From positions 372,001 to 436,000 of the forward strand of contig NZ_JAIWPT010000001.1 of the NCBI RefSeq assembly GCF_021191695.1: DNA of 64,000 nt, read 5' to 3'. The number at the start of each line of letters is the position of its first letter. Within the stretch, counting starts at the first letter, position 1. The translations under genes were made by a program, and so were the position numbers. Shown piece by piece: positions 43,299 through 55,202 of the stretch. The notes below the pieces were generated by a model. The model did not search any database. It was not told the DNA's origin and saw only the letters and a program-made list of their open reading frames with translations. The stretch is from Proluteimonas luteida (lineage in GTDB: Bacteria; Pseudomonadota; Gammaproteobacteria; Xanthomonadales; Xanthomonadaceae).

Positions 43299-44180
43299 TT
43301 AGGCGACCGGCTGCGGCGCCTGCGCCTTGGCGCGGCTCAGCAGCGCGTGCAGCATCTCGGTCGACAGCCCGTGCAGCACCAGGCGGAAACCGGCGCGCAG
43401 CGTGGTCAGCGGCACCAGCGGATGCTTGTTGTTGAGGAACACCAGGTAGTCCGGCCGCTGCAGCAGCGTGGCGGCATAGATGCCGACGATCTCGTCGAGC
43501 TGCAACGAGTTGGTCGCGCGCCAGAAGTCGTTGTCGGTCAGGAACAGCTGGTAGACCGGGGTGTAGACCTCGATCGCGGTCTGCAGGTCGATGAAGTTGG
43601 TCCAGCGCCGCGGCATGTCCTCCAGCCGCAGCCCGGGCTGGCGGATCATCGAGAAATCCAGCTCGGCCGGTGGCCGGATCGGCTGGCCGCCGAGTTCGCG
43701 GTTGAGGTCGATGATGAAGTTGAACAGGTTGAGGTCGTGCTGCAGGAACACGTCGTCGCGCAGCGCGGCGATGTCCGGCGGGCTCAGCGGGTGCGACGGC
43801 AGTTCGCGGTCGGGCAGGGCGTTGCGGCCGATGAAGGACAGCACCTGCGAGCCGAGGTGGAAATGCCGGAGGATCAGCCAGTTCGCCTCCGGGCTGACGA
43901 AGGTGGCCATGCCCCAGACGATGGTGCGGTGCAGCCACTTCGACGAGGTGAAGCGCTTCGGCAGCACGATCTTCAGCAACTGGATCATCACGATCGACAG
44001 CCTCGCCAGCGGCCGCACCACCGGCAGCACGAACTGGCGCGAACGCGACGCGGCATCGGTCAGCCAGGCGCGCTTGACGTCGTCGGCCAGCGGCCCGCTG
44101 GCGTCGAGGTACAGCGCCAGCCACGGATTGGGATCGCGCGGATCGTGCGCGGCGTTCAGCCAGTCCTCGGTCCTGCTCAT
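43299..44180 (-). CDS. Uncharacterised protein (DUF6999-like) paired with the ketosynthase fusion
   Basis: A 293-residue protein, ATG at 44178-44180. I do not recognise a characterised function. It is mainly helical with no signal peptide; a hydrophobic stretch at about 50-75 (FVLPVVRPLARLSIVMIQLL) may lie on a membrane. Possible metal-type or polar clusters are LILRHFHLGSQVLSF and DDVFLQHDLNLFNFIIDLN. It follows the KAS III/heme-oxygenase-like fusion by 97 bp on the same strand, and a small hairpin (TGGAGCG/CGCTCCA, about 44245-44264) lies between them. Co-transcription and joint function are inferred from position only. Confidence 0.7.
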   Translation of the reverse strand: MSRTEDWLNAAHDPRDPNPWLALYLDASGPLADDVKRAWLTDAASRSRQFVLPVVRPLARLSIVMIQLLKIVLPKRFTSSKWLHRTIVWGMATFVSPEANWLILRHFHLGSQVLSFIGRNALPDRELPSHPLSPPDIAALRDDVFLQHDLNLFNFIIDLNRELGGQPIRPPAELDFSMIRQPGLRLEDMPRRWTNFIDLQTAIEVYTPVYQLFLTDNDFWRATNSLQLDEIVGIYAATLLQRPDYLVFLNNKHPLVPLTTLRAGFRLVLHGLSTEMLHALLSRAKAQAPQPVA

Positions 44181-44277
44181 CGCGTCTTCCTCGTAGCGCG
44201 CTGCTCGTGCCTGCTCTGCCGGAAAGCCTCCGGCGCCGTGTCCGGTGGAGCGATCCCCGCTCCACGGTCCGCGGCGC

Positions 44278-46173
44278 TCAACGGATCATCGCCAGCTGCC
44301 GCGCATACAGTACCGCCACATGGCGGGCATCCTCGAGGATCTCGTCGGCCGCCTCGCGCCCGCCGATGCCGATCGCGACCTCCAGCGCCTGCAGCCAGCG
44401 CTGCAGGTGGGCGACGTCGTTCTCGCCGTGGTAGGCGAGGAAGCGGAAGCTTTTGCCGAGCCAGCCCAGGCGCTGGCGCAGCAGCGGCAGCAGCGCCGGC
44501 ACGATGCGCTGGCCGGTGCCTTCGATGATGTACATCGCGCCGAGCAGGCCGACCGCGTCCGGCTGTGCCGCGCGCGCGTGCAGGTAGGCATTGAGCGCCT
44601 CGCCGCCGGGGTTGCGGCGCAACGCGTCCAGCGATGCGACCCGGCCGCCGGCGTTGCGGTAGTCCTCGAACAGCACGTTGTAGTCGTACTGTTCGTCGTC
44701 GGCGTGGTGGTGCACGGTCTCGCGCAGCACCGCGTACTTCGGCGTCAGGTGGTCGGCGGCCTCGCGCATCCACAGGCTGCCTTCGCGGACCTGCGGCACC
44801 CATTGCTCCATCCAGCCGACGTAGTCGGCCTTGCCGACGCTGCCGTCGAGGATCCGGCGCACCAGCGGCGTCCGCCAGACCCGGCTGCGGTAGTCGTGCC
44901 AGACCAGGGCCAGCTCGCGCAGCAGGCGCGCGACCTCCGGCAGCTGGGTGTCGGGATCGGCGCTGTGCGGCGGAGGCGGCAGGTCGTCGGCCCCGGCTGC
45001 GTCGGCCGCCGGCGCCGGGGTTGCGGCCGCTGGCGCGGGGGGCCGGGACGCTGTCGCATCGCCGGCCTCGACGACGGTCAGGGTCGCGAAGGCCACGCTG
45101 AACCGGCCCGACTCGGGGACGAACAGCAGGATCCGCTCGCCCGGTCGCGGCTGCCGCTCGCGCAGGAAGTCGTGCAGCATCGTGAAGATCGACGCCGAGC
45201 CGAGGTTGCCGCGGAAGGCGAGGTTGCTGTACCAGCGCGCTTCCGGGATCTCCAGCTGCGCCAGCTGCAGGCAGCGGCGCACCACCGGGGCGAATTTCCG
45301 CGACGAGTAGTGGCACAGGAAGTGGTCGATCGCGGCCGGGTCGACGATCCCGGCCTCGGCCAGCTGCACGTACTCGTGGGTGGCGACGTCGAACAGCTGC
45401 GGCAGCAGGCGGATGTCCTGGCGCAGCAGCATCGCGCCGTCGGCGTCGGCGGCGCTGAAGTCGGGATAGTCGCCCCAGCGGCGGCCGCCGGCCGACAGGC
45501 CCGCCTGCATGCACAGCGGCAGCTCCCCGGAGAACGACTTGAGGTGCAGGTGGTCGAGCCGCAGCGCGATGCCGGCCACGGGCAGGTTGCGCGACAGGCG
45601 CCATGCGCCGGCGCCGTCGGACAGCATCCAGCGCAGGAAATGCGCGTCGAAGTCGGCGTTGTAGCCGGCCGGCGCGAAGCGCGAGCGCTTGAACAGCCGC
45701 GACGGGAACTCGGCGGTGGCGACCACGGCCTCGCGATGGCTGCCGGCCTGCAGCGCCAGCGCGGCATGGTGCAGCGCGGCCATGCCGGATGCGCAGACGC
45801 CATGGTGGCTGGCGGCGGTCATCGCCGGCGCGCCGAGTTCGGCCTGCACCTGGTTGGCGAAGCCGGGCAGGATCAGGTCGCCGCAGGACGAGGCCGCCGC
45901 CAGCAGGTCGATGCCGGCGAAGGCGGACGCATCGGTGCCGATGCAGTCGCGCACCGCGGCCGCGGCCAGCTGCGCGGCGCTGTGGGTACTGTTGCCGTCG
46001 GTGTCGAGGGCGTAGTGCCGGGTATGGATGCCGTTCTCGCCGAGGATGCGGCGCTTGATCCGCGGCGACATCGCGTTGAGCGGGGCGATGTAGTCGTCGA
46101 TGCGGTCGTTGCCGACCGGATCGCCGGGGAAATACGCGCCGGTCGCGGTGACGTAGACATCCTCGAATCGCAT
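44278..46173 (-). CDS. Fusion of beta-ketoacyl-ACP synthase III-like domain with C-terminal heme-oxygenase-like (TenA/PqqC/HDO fold) domain
   Basis: A 631-residue two-domain protein, ATG at 46171-46173. Residues 1-370 are a FabH-like thiolase-fold synthase whose full Cys-His-Asn triad is present: C127 (HHGVCASGMAAL), H288 (FLCHYSS) and N323 (FRGNLGSASI). A Pro/Ala linker (371-405) leads to a helical domain (410-631) resembling 'iron-containing redox enzyme' proteins, with candidate metal ligands E485 and H488 (RETVHHH), E551 (IIEGTGQ), and H582, D586 and H589 (YHGENDVAH). The first half would condense or transfer acyl groups. The second could be an oxygen-using di-iron enzyme as in UndA or SznF, which is inference. 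The pathway is unknown. Its partner gene follows downstream. Confidence 0.8.
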   Translation of the reverse strand: MRFEDVYVTATGAYFPGDPVGNDRIDDYIAPLNAMSPRIKRRILGENGIHTRHYALDTDGNSTHSAAQLAAAAVRDCIGTDASAFAGIDLLAAASSCGDLILPGFANQVQAELGAPAMTAASHHGVCASGMAALHHAALALQAGSHREAVVATAEFPSRLFKRSRFAPAGYNADFDAHFLRWMLSDGAGAWRLSRNLPVAGIALRLDHLHLKSFSGELPLCMQAGLSAGGRRWGDYPDFSAADADGAMLLRQDIRLLPQLFDVATHEYVQLAEAGIVDPAAIDHFLCHYSSRKFAPVVRRCLQLAQLEIPEARWYSNLAFRGNLGSASIFTMLHDFLRERQPRPGERILLFVPESGRFSVAFATLTVVEAGDATASRPPAPAAATPAPAADAAGADDLPPPPHSADPDTQLPEVARLLRELALVWHDYRSRVWRTPLVRRILDGSVGKADYVGWMEQWVPQVREGSLWMREAADHLTPKYAVLRETVHHHADDEQYDYNVLFEDYRNAGGRVASLDALRRNPGGEALNAYLHARAAQPDAVGLLGAMYIIEGTGQRIVPALLPLLRQRLGWLGKSFRFLAYHGENDVAHLQRWLQALEVAIGIGGREAADEILEDARHVAVLYARQLAMIR

Positions 46174-46248
46174 GGGCCAGCCTGAAGGGAGAGGGGAGGC
46201 TGTTATACCCGAGGGCGCCGGCGGCGGCGCAGCGGCGTCACCGGCACG

Positions 46249-46830
46249 TCAGAGCGGCAGACCGCCGGCGCCGGAGAGATGCTCGTACAGGATGAAGCTG
46301 CCGATGCCGACCAGGATCAGGCCGCCGACGATCTCCGCGCGCCGGCCGGCAATGGTGCCCAGCGCGCGGCCGAGCATGATTCCGGTGGTCACCATGACCA
46401 GCGTGCAGATGCCGATGACCGTGGCGACCAGCCCGATGTTGACGTCGAGGAAGGCCAGGCCCACGCCGACCGCCATCGCGTCGATGCTGGTGGCGAAGCC
46501 GGTCGCGGCCAGGTTCCAGAACCCGTGGCGCTGCGGCGGTTCGGGATCGTTGCCCTCGGCCTTCAGGCCGGCATGGATCATGCGGCCGCCGAGCACCAGC
46601 AGCAGGACGAAGGCGATCCAGTGGTCCCAGGCGGTGATGTAGGCGGCGGCCGCCAGGCCCAGCGCCCAGCCGACGACCGGGGTCAGTCCCTCGATGACGC
46701 CGAAGATCAGGCCCGCGCGCAGGGCATCGGGAAAGCGCGGGGTCTGCATCGCGACGCCCTTGCCGACGGCGGCGGCGAAGGCATCGGTCGACATGGCGAA
46801 GCCGAGCAGCAGGATCGAAAGCAGGGACAT
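46249..46830 (-). CDS. mntP: Manganese exporter MntP
   Basis: A 193-residue inner-membrane protein of six helices that pumps out Mn(II). The two homologous halves carry the paired acidic motifs [14 protein letters not shown] and [17 protein letters not shown] at 46828-46830 ([10 protein letters not shown]). The leader upstream carries a manganese-sensing yybP-ykoY riboswitch, so expression should rise with manganese. Confidence 0.96.
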   Translation of the reverse strand: MSLLSILLLGFAMSTDAFAAAVGKGVAMQTPRFPDALRAGLIFGVIEGLTPVVGWALGLAAAAYITAWDHWIAFVLLLVLGGRMIHAGLKAEGNDPEPPQRHGFWNLAATGFATSIDAMAVGVGLAFLDVNIGLVATVIGICTLVMVTTGIMLGRALGTIAGRRAEIVGGLILVGIGSFILYEHLSGAGGLPL

Positions 46831-46899
46831 GGGAACTCGCAGGCCGGGGCGGGGACGGACAACGGCATGCCGGCACGCCCAACCTCCGTTGCGCCGGAA

Positions 46900-47012
46900 T
46901 ACCGCTGGTCTCGCCAACCTGGACGGGTGACCTGCGCCACGGCCGCAACGGACCGAGTGTGTTGACGCAGGTGCTTCCGCGGTGCGGAAGCCGGCTACTC
47001 CCCAAGGGGTGG
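46900..47012 (-). promoter_or_regulatory. yybP-ykoY manganese riboswitch upstream of mntP
   Basis: On the minus strand the leader contains both hallmark loops, GGGGAGTAGCC (about 47003-46993) and GGCGAGACC (46915-46907), separated by a stem ACCTGCG/CGCAGGT that encloses GTCAACACACTCGG, very like the E. coli mntP leader. It ends about 75 bp before the mntP start. Mn(II) binding normally favours expression of the exporter gene. Confidence 0.88.
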
Positions 47013-47093
47013 CGCATGCTAGCAGCGACGCCCGGGGAATGCACACATATAGCATCATGTATGTCTTATAGGACTTTGAAAAACAACAAGCAG

Positions 47094-47115
47094 AAAGCCT
47101 GAATGCAAGGCTTTT
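47094..47115 (+). terminator. Weak terminator-like hairpin ahead of lexA2
   Basis: Stem AAAGCCT/AGGCTTT (47094-47100 with 47108-47114), 7-nt loop, ending TTTT. It lies about 64 bp before the lexA2 start. The remaining spacer (47013-47093) holds AT-rich DNA that probably includes both divergent promoters, but no box is clear. Confidence 0.35.
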
Positions 47116-47166
47116 CCGGCCCCCTGCCCAAGGCGCCGGCAAGGAAATGCTGGCGTGCGATTCCGC

Positions 47167-47190
47167 CATGGAGTACATATGTACTCCATG
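47167..47190. promoter_or_regulatory. Probable LexA2 operator: 24-bp perfect palindrome over the lexA2 start
   Basis: A perfect 24-bp palindrome whose core is GAGTACATATGTACTC, i.e. AGTAC-N4-GTACT, matching the type of box known for Pseudomonas LexA2. It covers the GGAG (47170-47173), the proposed ATG (47179) and a second ATG (47188). Binding would block transcription of the whole lexA2-imuA-imuB-dnaE2 operon. Function is inferred from symmetry and position. Confidence 0.75.
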
Positions 47191-47790
47191 ATCGATCCCG
47201 CTTCCCGCCGTCGCCGCATCCTCGACTTCATCCGGCAACGGGTCGCCGTGCAGGGCCAGCCGCCGACCCTGGCGGAGATCGCCGCGGCCTGCGGCCTGGC
47301 CTCGCGCGGGGCGGCCCGCAAGCACGTGCTGGCGCTGGCCGAAGCGGGGCTGATCGCCGTCACCGCCGGGCAGGCCCGGGGCATCCGTCCGGTCGGGGGA
47401 ACGCAGGCGCTGCTGCAGGTCCCGGTGCTGGGCCGGGTCGCGGCCGGCCTGCCGATCGGCGCCGATGCCGGCCTCTCCGACACCCTGGCCCTCGATGCGC
47501 GCACGTTCTCCCAGCCGCCCGACTACCTGCTGCGGGTGCAGGGCGACTCGATGATCGACGACGGCATCCTCGACGGCGACCTGGTCGGCGTGCGCCGCGC
47601 GGCCGATGCGCACGACGGCCAGATCGTCGTTGCCCGTCTCGATGGCGAACTGACCATCAAGCGCCTGCGGCGGCGCGGCGGGGTGCTGCAGCTGCTGCCG
47701 CGCAATCCCGCCTATGCGCCGATCGAGGTCAGGGCCGACCAGGCGTTCGCGCTCGAAGGCGTGTTCTGTGGCCTGGTGCGCCGCGGCTGA
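47179..47790 (+). CDS. lexA: LexA-family SOS repressor (LexA2 of the mutagenesis cassette)
   Basis: A 203-residue repressor. N-terminal winged helix ([16 protein letters not shown] ... [26 protein letters not shown]), then the self-cleaving S24 domain with cleavage site A89-G90 (GRVAAG), catalytic S124 (QGDSM) and K161 (ELTIKRL). The ATG at 47179 is 5 nt after GGAG; ATG at 47188 is an in-frame alternative. The helix-turn-helix differs from LexA1 in the recognition part, as expected for the second LexA. RecA-stimulated cleavage should switch on imuA, imuB and dnaE2. The stop is one base before the imuA start. Confidence 0.92.
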   Translation: MYSMIDPASRRRRILDFIRQRVAVQGQPPTLAEIAAACGLASRGAARKHVLALAEAGLIAVTAGQARGIRPVGGTQALLQVPVLGRVAAGLPIGADAGLSDTLALDARTFSQPPDYLLRVQGDSMIDDGILDGDLVGVRRAADAHDGQIVVARLDGELTIKRLRRRGGVLQLLPRNPAYAPIEVRADQAFALEGVFCGLVRRG

Positions 47791-47791
47791 C

Positions 47792-48421
47792 ATGGTCGCC
47801 GTGGCGGCACTGGATGCGCTGTTCGACGACCGCCGGCTGTGGAAGGGGCGGCCGCATGCCGCGCCGCCGACCGGCGCCCAGCCGAGCGGACACGCCGCGC
47901 TCGATGCCGCGTTGCCGACCGGCGGCTGGCCGGAGGCGGCGCTGACCGAACTGCTGCCCGAGGCCGACGGCATCGGCGAACTGCAGCTGCTGTGGCCGGC
48001 GCTGGCACGGCTGTCGCGGGCCGGCGAACGGCTCGTGCTGGTGGCGCCGCCCTACCGGCCGTTCGCGCCGGCCTGGCAGGCGGCGGGCATCGACCTGCGG
48101 CAGTTGCACGTGGTGGTGGCCGACGACCCGCGCGATGCGCTGTGGGCCACCGAGCAGTGCCTGCGCTCGGGCAGCTGCGGCGCGGTGCTGTGCTGGCCGC
48201 CCGCGGCCGACGACCGCGCGCTGCGGCGGCTGCAGGTCGCGGCCGAGACCGGGCGTACGCTGGCCTTCGCCACGCGTCCCGCGCATGCGGCGCGCAATCC
48301 GTCGCCGGCCGCGCTGCGGATCGCGATCGACGCCCGCCCGGCGCAACTGCGCATCCTCAAGTGCCGCGGTGGACTGGCGCCGCCACGGCCGCTGCCGTTG
48401 CCGGCGCTGGCGGGCGGGTGA
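47792..48421 (+). CDS. imuA: Translesion synthesis-associated protein ImuA
   Basis: A 209-residue RecA-like protein of the mutasome, ATG at 47792 right after the lexA2 stop. The N-terminal [37 protein letters not shown] is characteristic of the family (also annotated as SulA-like or RecA-like). It lacks a full Walker A. It is thought to recruit or regulate ImuB and DnaE2 and to contact RecA. The stop is 7 bp before imuB. Confidence 0.93.
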   Translation: MVAVAALDALFDDRRLWKGRPHAAPPTGAQPSGHAALDAALPTGGWPEAALTELLPEADGIGELQLLWPALARLSRAGERLVLVAPPYRPFAPAWQAAGIDLRQLHVVVADDPRDALWATEQCLRSGSCGAVLCWPPAADDRALRRLQVAAETGRTLAFATRPAHAARNPSPAALRIAIDARPAQLRILKCRGGLAPPRPLPLPALAGG

Positions 48422-48428
48422 GCGGCGC

Positions 48429-49840
48429 ATGCGCTGGGCCTGCATCCTGCTGCCGCAGCTGGCGCTCGACGCCGTGCTGCGCCGCCGCCGCGACGCCGCG
48501 GACACGCCGCTGGCGCTGGTCGCCGGGCCCGCGCAGCGGCGCGTGCTGCATGCGGTGAACCCGGCGGGCCGCGCGCGCGGCCTGCGTCCGGGGCTGACGC
48601 TGATGGCCGCGCGGGCACTGGCCGCCGACCTGGTCACGTTCGACCACGATCCCGACGCGCCGGCGCACTGGCAGCGGTTCCTCGCCGCCTGGGCCTACCG
48701 CTTCAGTTCCCAGGTCAGCCTGGCATTCCCGCATGCGCTGGTGCTGGAGGTCCAGGCCAGCCTCGGCCTGTTCGGTCCCTGGCCGCGGTTCGAGGCGCGG
48801 CTGCGCACGGAGCTGGACGCACTCGGCTTCCGCCACCGCATCGTCGCCGCGCCGCATCCGGCGGCGGCGCGGGCATTGGCCAATGTCCATGACGGCCTGG
48901 CGATCGCCGATGCCGGGGCGATGCGCGCGGCGGTCGCGGCATTGCCGCTGCGGCGCGCCGGCTTCGCGCCCGAGGTCGCCACCGCCCTGTCCCGGATGGG
49001 GCTGCGACGGGTGGCCGACGTGCTGGCCCTGCCGCGCGCCGGGCTGGGACGACGTTTTCCGGCCGACGTGCTGCGGCATCTGCAGCGGATCAGCGGCGAG
49101 GCGCCGCTGCCGCTGGCCTGGTACCGGCCGCCGGACCGTTTCGATGGCCGCGTCGAACTCGGCTTCGAGGTCGAGTCGCACCAGGCGCTGCTGTTCCCGC
49201 TGCGCCGGTTGACCGCGGACCTGGCCGCCTACCTCGCCGGCCGCGACGGTGGCGTGCAGCGTTTCGAACTGCGGCTGCAGCACGAGCACCATGCCGACAC
49301 CGTGGTCGGCGTCGGCCTGCTGGGCACCGAGCGCGAGGCCGGCATGCTGCTGGAGGTCGCGCGCATGCGGCTGGAACGGGCCGAGGTGCCGGCCCCGGTC
49401 CGCGGCCTGCGATTGATCGCCCGCGAACTGCCCGCGTTCGCACCGGAACACCGGGAACTGTTCGATGCCCGCCCGCAGCAGTCGATGCCGTGGGAACAAC
49501 TGCGCGAACGCCTGCGCGGGCGGCTCGGCGACGCGGCGGTGCAGGGGCTGCAGGTGCATGCCGACCATCGCCCGGAACATGCATCGCGGCCGGCGTCGTC
49601 GCAGGCACCGGCCGGGACGAGCGCGCAGCCGCCACGTCCGGGCTGGCTGTTGCCGCAGGCGGTCCCGTTGCGCGCCGCGCCGCTGCGGTTCCTGGCCGGC
49701 CCCGAACGCATCGAAAGCGGATGGTGGGACGGCGACGTGCGCCGCGACTACTACCGCGTCGAGACCCGCCAGGGGCAGCAGGCCTGGGTGCACGCGGCGC
49801 CCGGGGCGACGTCGGAGTTCATGCTGCACGGCCTGTTCGC

Positions 49841-49844
<4 letters not shown>
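48429..49844 (+). CDS. imuB: Mutasome scaffold ImuB (catalytically inactive Y-family polymerase)
   Basis: A 471-residue Y-family (DinB-like) protein, ATG at 48429. The catalytic acidic residues of active Y-family polymerases are missing: the first motif is [12 protein letters not shown] and the second [12 protein letters not shown]. This agrees with the known scaffold role. Helix-hairpin and little-finger regions are retained ([26 protein letters not shown]). [11 protein letters not shown] in the C-terminal part may be the beta-clamp contact. It overlaps dnaE2 by four bases (ATGA). Confidence 0.93.
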
Positions 49845-52996
<3,152 letters not shown>

Positions 52997-53037
52997 GTCC
53001 CGCGGGCGCCCGGCATCGCTTCCGGCGCTGCGTCCGG

Positions 53038-53952
53038 TCATTGCCGGCTGGTCACCACCAGGACATCGCATGCGGCTTCCGCAAGCACCCGCCGCGCCAC
53101 GCTGCCGAGCAGGGCCTGCGCCACGGCGCCGCGCCCGTGCGATCCCATCGCCAGCAGGTCGACGCGCGGGCCTTCCGAGAAACGCACCAGGGCGGGACCG
53201 GGATCGCCATCGAGAACGCGGACACGGGCCGTCTCCGCTCCCGGCATCTCGCGCTGGAAGGCGGACAGCTCCTCGCGTGCCTTGTCGACCAGTGCCGCGC
53301 GGTATCGGACCATATCGGCCCGCGACATCCCGGCGCGCAGCATCGCCTGCTGGAAGGGGAGCGGAACGTCGACGGCCTGGACCAGCTGCATGGCGGCATC
53401 GGGCGCCAGCCTGCGGGCCTCGATGGCCGCGTCGGCCGATTGCGGCGAGCCGTCGACGGCGACGGCCAGGTGCCGATAAGGCGATGCCGACGGTTTCCTG
53501 ACCACCAGGACCGGTGCGGCCGACGTCCTGATCACCCTGTCCGCCGTCGAGCCCAGGAGCTTGTCCCTGAGCGTGCCGTTCTTGCCGGGTCCGATCACGA
53601 CGACATCCGCGTGGCGTTCGCACGCCACCTGCGCGATGCAGGCGTGCGGCGATCCGAACGCGACCAGCACATCGGTCCGCTGCGGCCGGTCGCCGCCGGC
53701 CAGTCGCGTCTCGATGGCGGCAAGCGCCTGTCGTTCCAGCCTCGCCCGCAGTTCGCTCTCGGCGACATTCAGATGGGCGGCGGTCGACGGCACCGGATCC
53801 GCCTCGATGACGTGCAGCACGACCAGGCAGGCCGCATGCGCGCCTGCCAGCTGCACCGCCCGGGCCAGCACGGCATCGCTGCCGGCCTCGAGATCGAGCG
53901 CGGCAAGCACCGTCTCGATCGTTCCCCGCGTCACCGCATCTTGTTGCGTCAT
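53038..53952 (-). CDS. Tandem-domain universal stress protein
   Basis: A 304-residue protein of two UspA domains (about 8-145 and 150-300). Each carries the nucleotide-binding pattern G-x2-G-x9-G-S/T: GPGKNGTLRDKLLGST in the first and GSHGRGAVAQALLGSV in the second, so both probably bind ATP. ATG at 53952. Such proteins respond to starvation, oxygen limitation or respiration stress. A single gene, convergent with dnaE2. No partner is evident, though cytochrome c genes lie upstream. Confidence 0.92.
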   Translation of the reverse strand: MTQQDAVTRGTIETVLAALDLEAGSDAVLARAVQLAGAHAACLVVLHVIEADPVPSTAAHLNVAESELRARLERQALAAIETRLAGGDRPQRTDVLVAFGSPHACIAQVACERHADVVVIGPGKNGTLRDKLLGSTADRVIRTSAAPVLVVRKPSASPYRHLAVAVDGSPQSADAAIEARRLAPDAAMQLVQAVDVPLPFQQAMLRAGMSRADMVRYRAALVDKAREELSAFQREMPGAETARVRVLDGDPGPALVRFSEGPRVDLLAMGSHGRGAVAQALLGSVARRVLAEAACDVLVVTSRQ

Positions 53953-54148
53953 GGCTCGTCCGGGCCTGCACACTGGCGTCTGGCCATCATAGGCGAAGAC
54001 GCCGGCAAGGCCGCCTCCAGGCCTGCGGCACGCGCGGCGGTGGCCACCGGAATCCGGTCTCCCAGCGCGCCGGCAGGTGCGATCCGGGCATGGGACGCAA
54101 GGCGGCGCCTTCGTCCGGTCGTGTTCTGCGACGCCCCCTTGCGGTCGG

Positions 54149-54610
54149 TCAGTGCACTCCGCGCAGGTCGCGCAGCTGGGTCGGCTGGGCGGCGAAGTAC
54201 GCGGCCAGGTCGGCGATCTGCTGGTCGCTGAGCTCGGCCGCCTGCTGCGACATCAATGCGTGGTCGCGGGTGCCGTCGCGGTACTGCTGCAGCGCGTGGG
54301 CCAGGTAGTCGCGGAACTGGCCGCCGATCTTGGGGTAGGTCGGGTCCAGCGGTACGTTGCCGGCTTCGCCATGGCAGTCGATGCAGGTCTGGCCGGTCGC
54401 CGCGCTCTTGATCAGCGCCGCCTGGGCGCCGGCGTCGACCGTGCCCCTGGGCAGGCCTGCCGACGACGAGCCTTTGGTCGCCGCGTGCAGGGCCTGGGCC
54501 TCGGGGTCGGGCGTGCCGCCGCCGCAGGCGGCGAGCAGCGCGGTTGCCAGCAGGACGGCACAGGCGTGGACGCCGCGACGGGCGATGGCGCGGGGCAGGG
54601 GGCGGCTCAT
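54149..54610 (-). CDS. Small monohaem cytochrome c lipoprotein
   Basis: A 153-residue class I cytochrome c. The signal ends in a lipobox-like LLAACGG (C29), followed by a short linker and a haem domain with CIDCH (CxxCH) and the distal Met in HALMSQQ. The C-terminal QQIADLAAYFAAQ helix is typical of cytochrome c4/c5-like domains. ATG at 54608-54610 overlaps the stop of the upstream cytochrome gene by four bases (ATGA), so the two are co-translated, probably as consecutive periplasmic electron carriers. Confidence 0.9.
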   Translation of the reverse strand: MSRPLPRAIARRGVHACAVLLATALLAACGGGTPDPEAQALHAATKGSSSAGLPRGTVDAGAQAALIKSAATGQTCIDCHGEAGNVPLDPTYPKIGGQFRDYLAHALQQYRDGTRDHALMSQQAAELSDQQIADLAAYFAAQPTQLRDLRGVH

Positions 54611-54969
54611 GGGGTCAGCTCCGACAGGAAGGCGGCGATGTCGGCGATGTCCTGGTCGGAGAAGCTCTGCGCCTGCGCCTCCATCGTCGGATGCCGGCGG
54701 GTGCCGCGGCGGTATTCGTGCAGCGCGTTGACCAGGTACTCGGTCGACTGGCCGCCGATCTTCGGCACGTGGTAGTGCGGATAGACGTTGCGGTAGCCCT
54801 CCACGCCATGACAGCCCTGGCAGGTGTAGGTCAGCAGCTTGCCGGATTCGGCATTGCCGACCGGTGCCGCTGCGGTCGGGGCGGCGGCGGGGGGCGTGTC
54901 CTGGGCCGCGGCCGGCAGCGACAAGGCGGCAAGAGCGAAACAGGCGGCGATCGTCAGCGGTCGCGTCAT
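54607..54969 (-). CDS. Small periplasmic monohaem cytochrome c
   Basis: A 120-residue class I cytochrome c with a cleavable signal (to about PAAAQ23), haem site CQGCH, KIGGQSTEYLVNALHEY, a Met ligand in HPTMEAQAQ and DIADIAAFLSEL. It closely matches its downstream neighbour, as if a dihaem c4-type protein were split into two genes. ATG at 54967-54969. The 233-bp divergent spacer to the RND operon contains the promoters; no repeats or other genes are visible there. Confidence 0.9.
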   Translation of the reverse strand: MTRPLTIAACFALAALSLPAAAQDTPPAAAPTAAAPVGNAESGKLLTYTCQGCHGVEGYRNVYPHYHVPKIGGQSTEYLVNALHEYRRGTRRHPTMEAQAQSFSDQDIADIAAFLSELTP

Positions 54970-55202
54970 GATGGGTATCCGCAATCCTGAATGGCTGGAG
55001 CGTGGCTGTTCTGGGTGTGCGTGTTGCCGTGTCGCCTTGCCCCGTGGGATGGCGTGCGACGGCCGGAGTATAGCCTGCGGTTCCCGGCGCAACCCAACCC
55101 CGGCGAGTCCGGAAATCCGGCGGCACCATGACCAATGGGGCATGAGTCCGATTGCTTTGGTGATGTACCTTGCTACAACACCGCAGGGGTTCACTCATCA
55201 AC

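Noticed and set aside
46831..46960. Small coding gene between mntP and lexA2
   Set aside because: The region is explained by the manganese riboswitch and leader; no RBS-preceded frame of protein-like composition.
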